Positions 63,957 through 64,000 of a stretch of 64,000 nucleotides of DNA are shown one piece after another. Made by a program: the position numbers and the translations under genes. Position 1 is the first letter of the stretch. Each line of letters starts with the position of its first letter. The stretch comes from Acidaminobacterium chupaoyuni (GTDB taxonomy: Bacteria; Bacillota; Clostridia; Oscillospirales; Butyricicoccaceae): the NCBI GenBank assembly GCA_047936785.1, contig CP176394.1; one strand, 5' to 3'. The notes beneath the pieces are model-generated. The model was given only the letters and a program-made list of their open reading frames with translations. It was not told the DNA's origin and ran no database searches.

Positions 63957-64000
63957 ATGGCAGAAAAGAAAACCGCATTGCAAAAAGAAAACCTTTACCG
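63957..64000 (+). CDS. Start of an unidentified gene, cut by the window end
   Basis: An ATG at 63957 follows an AGGAAGGAA site 18 bp after mrnC. The 14 visible residues are basic and polar (MAEKKTALQKENLY). In Firmicutes a 23S rRNA methyltransferase of the RlmB type often follows mrnC, but the fragment is too short to assign. Confidence 0.4.
   Translation, partial: MAEKKTALQKENLY

Overview
The window looks like a chromosomal segment of a mid-GC Clostridia bacterium (Oscillospiraceae/Ruminococcaceae-like). The evidence is the gene order hprK-murB-rapZ-yvcK-whiA-dnaE-pcrA, the block yceD-rpmF-(DUF512 radical SAM)-der-plsY-gpsA, consensus sigma-A promoters, AGGAGG-type ribosome binding sites, many U-tailed terminators, and SLH-domain surface proteins. 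No rRNA, CRISPR array, prophage or complete insertion sequence was seen. One tRNA, tRNA-Pro(CGG), is present.

Layout. 1-8 kb: the end of a chromate transporter, two GNAT acetyltransferases, a small glycine-rich membrane protein, tRNA-Pro, two ferredoxin-tailed aldo/keto reductase family proteins and an MBOAT/SGNH pair that probably O-acylates a surface polymer. 8-12 kb: a complete potABCD polyamine ABC operon. 12-31.3 kb: conserved core genes for ribosomal proteins, a pseudouridine synthase, phospholipid synthesis, ribosome assembly, GluQRS, carbon-catabolite control, cell wall, DNA polymerase III and PcrA. 31.6-44.3 kb: transport and envelope genes (BrnQ, two SLH proteins, a PAP2 phosphatase, a small multidrug exporter, a MacAB-like ABC efflux set and a MATE pump). 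The MATE gene is preceded by 113-bp tandem repeats, each with a TATAAT box. 44.4-51 kb: AroM, DUF1177 and creatininase-family genes, a PPIase, L31 and an M20 amidohydrolase. 51-62.8 kb: a signalling island with a REC-GGDEF-EAL protein and three hybrid histidine kinases. 62.9-64 kb: thioredoxin, Mini-RNase III and the start of another gene.

The most unusual part is about 54.4-58.0 kb, where the remains of an integrative/mobilizable element sit between two histidine kinase genes. On the left, the N-terminal ~105 residues of a MobC-type relaxosome protein are fused in frame to the kinase-receiver half of a hybrid histidine kinase. Upstream of mobC is an inverted-repeat region that may be an oriT remnant, but no relaxase is left. 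An AT-richer cargo follows: a 34-codon ORF whose stop codon lies inside a strong terminator-like hairpin, then a secreted papain-like cysteine protease overlapping a lipoprotein gene by 4 bp. This cargo is bracketed by two diverged copies of a structured element (hairpin, 31-nt linker, nested hairpin). The copies share structure more than sequence and include a compensatory C:G to T:A change. On the right, a second hybrid histidine kinase appears to have lost its native N-terminus.

Regulatory DNA is conspicuous elsewhere too: terminator-like hairpins lie between promoter and start codon of hprK and of the small multidrug export gene, palindromes lie at the aldo/keto reductase and pot promoters, and a 13-bp repeat with a palindrome and a hairpin precedes brnQ. 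All functional statements rest on reading the sequence and on family knowledge; no database search was run.
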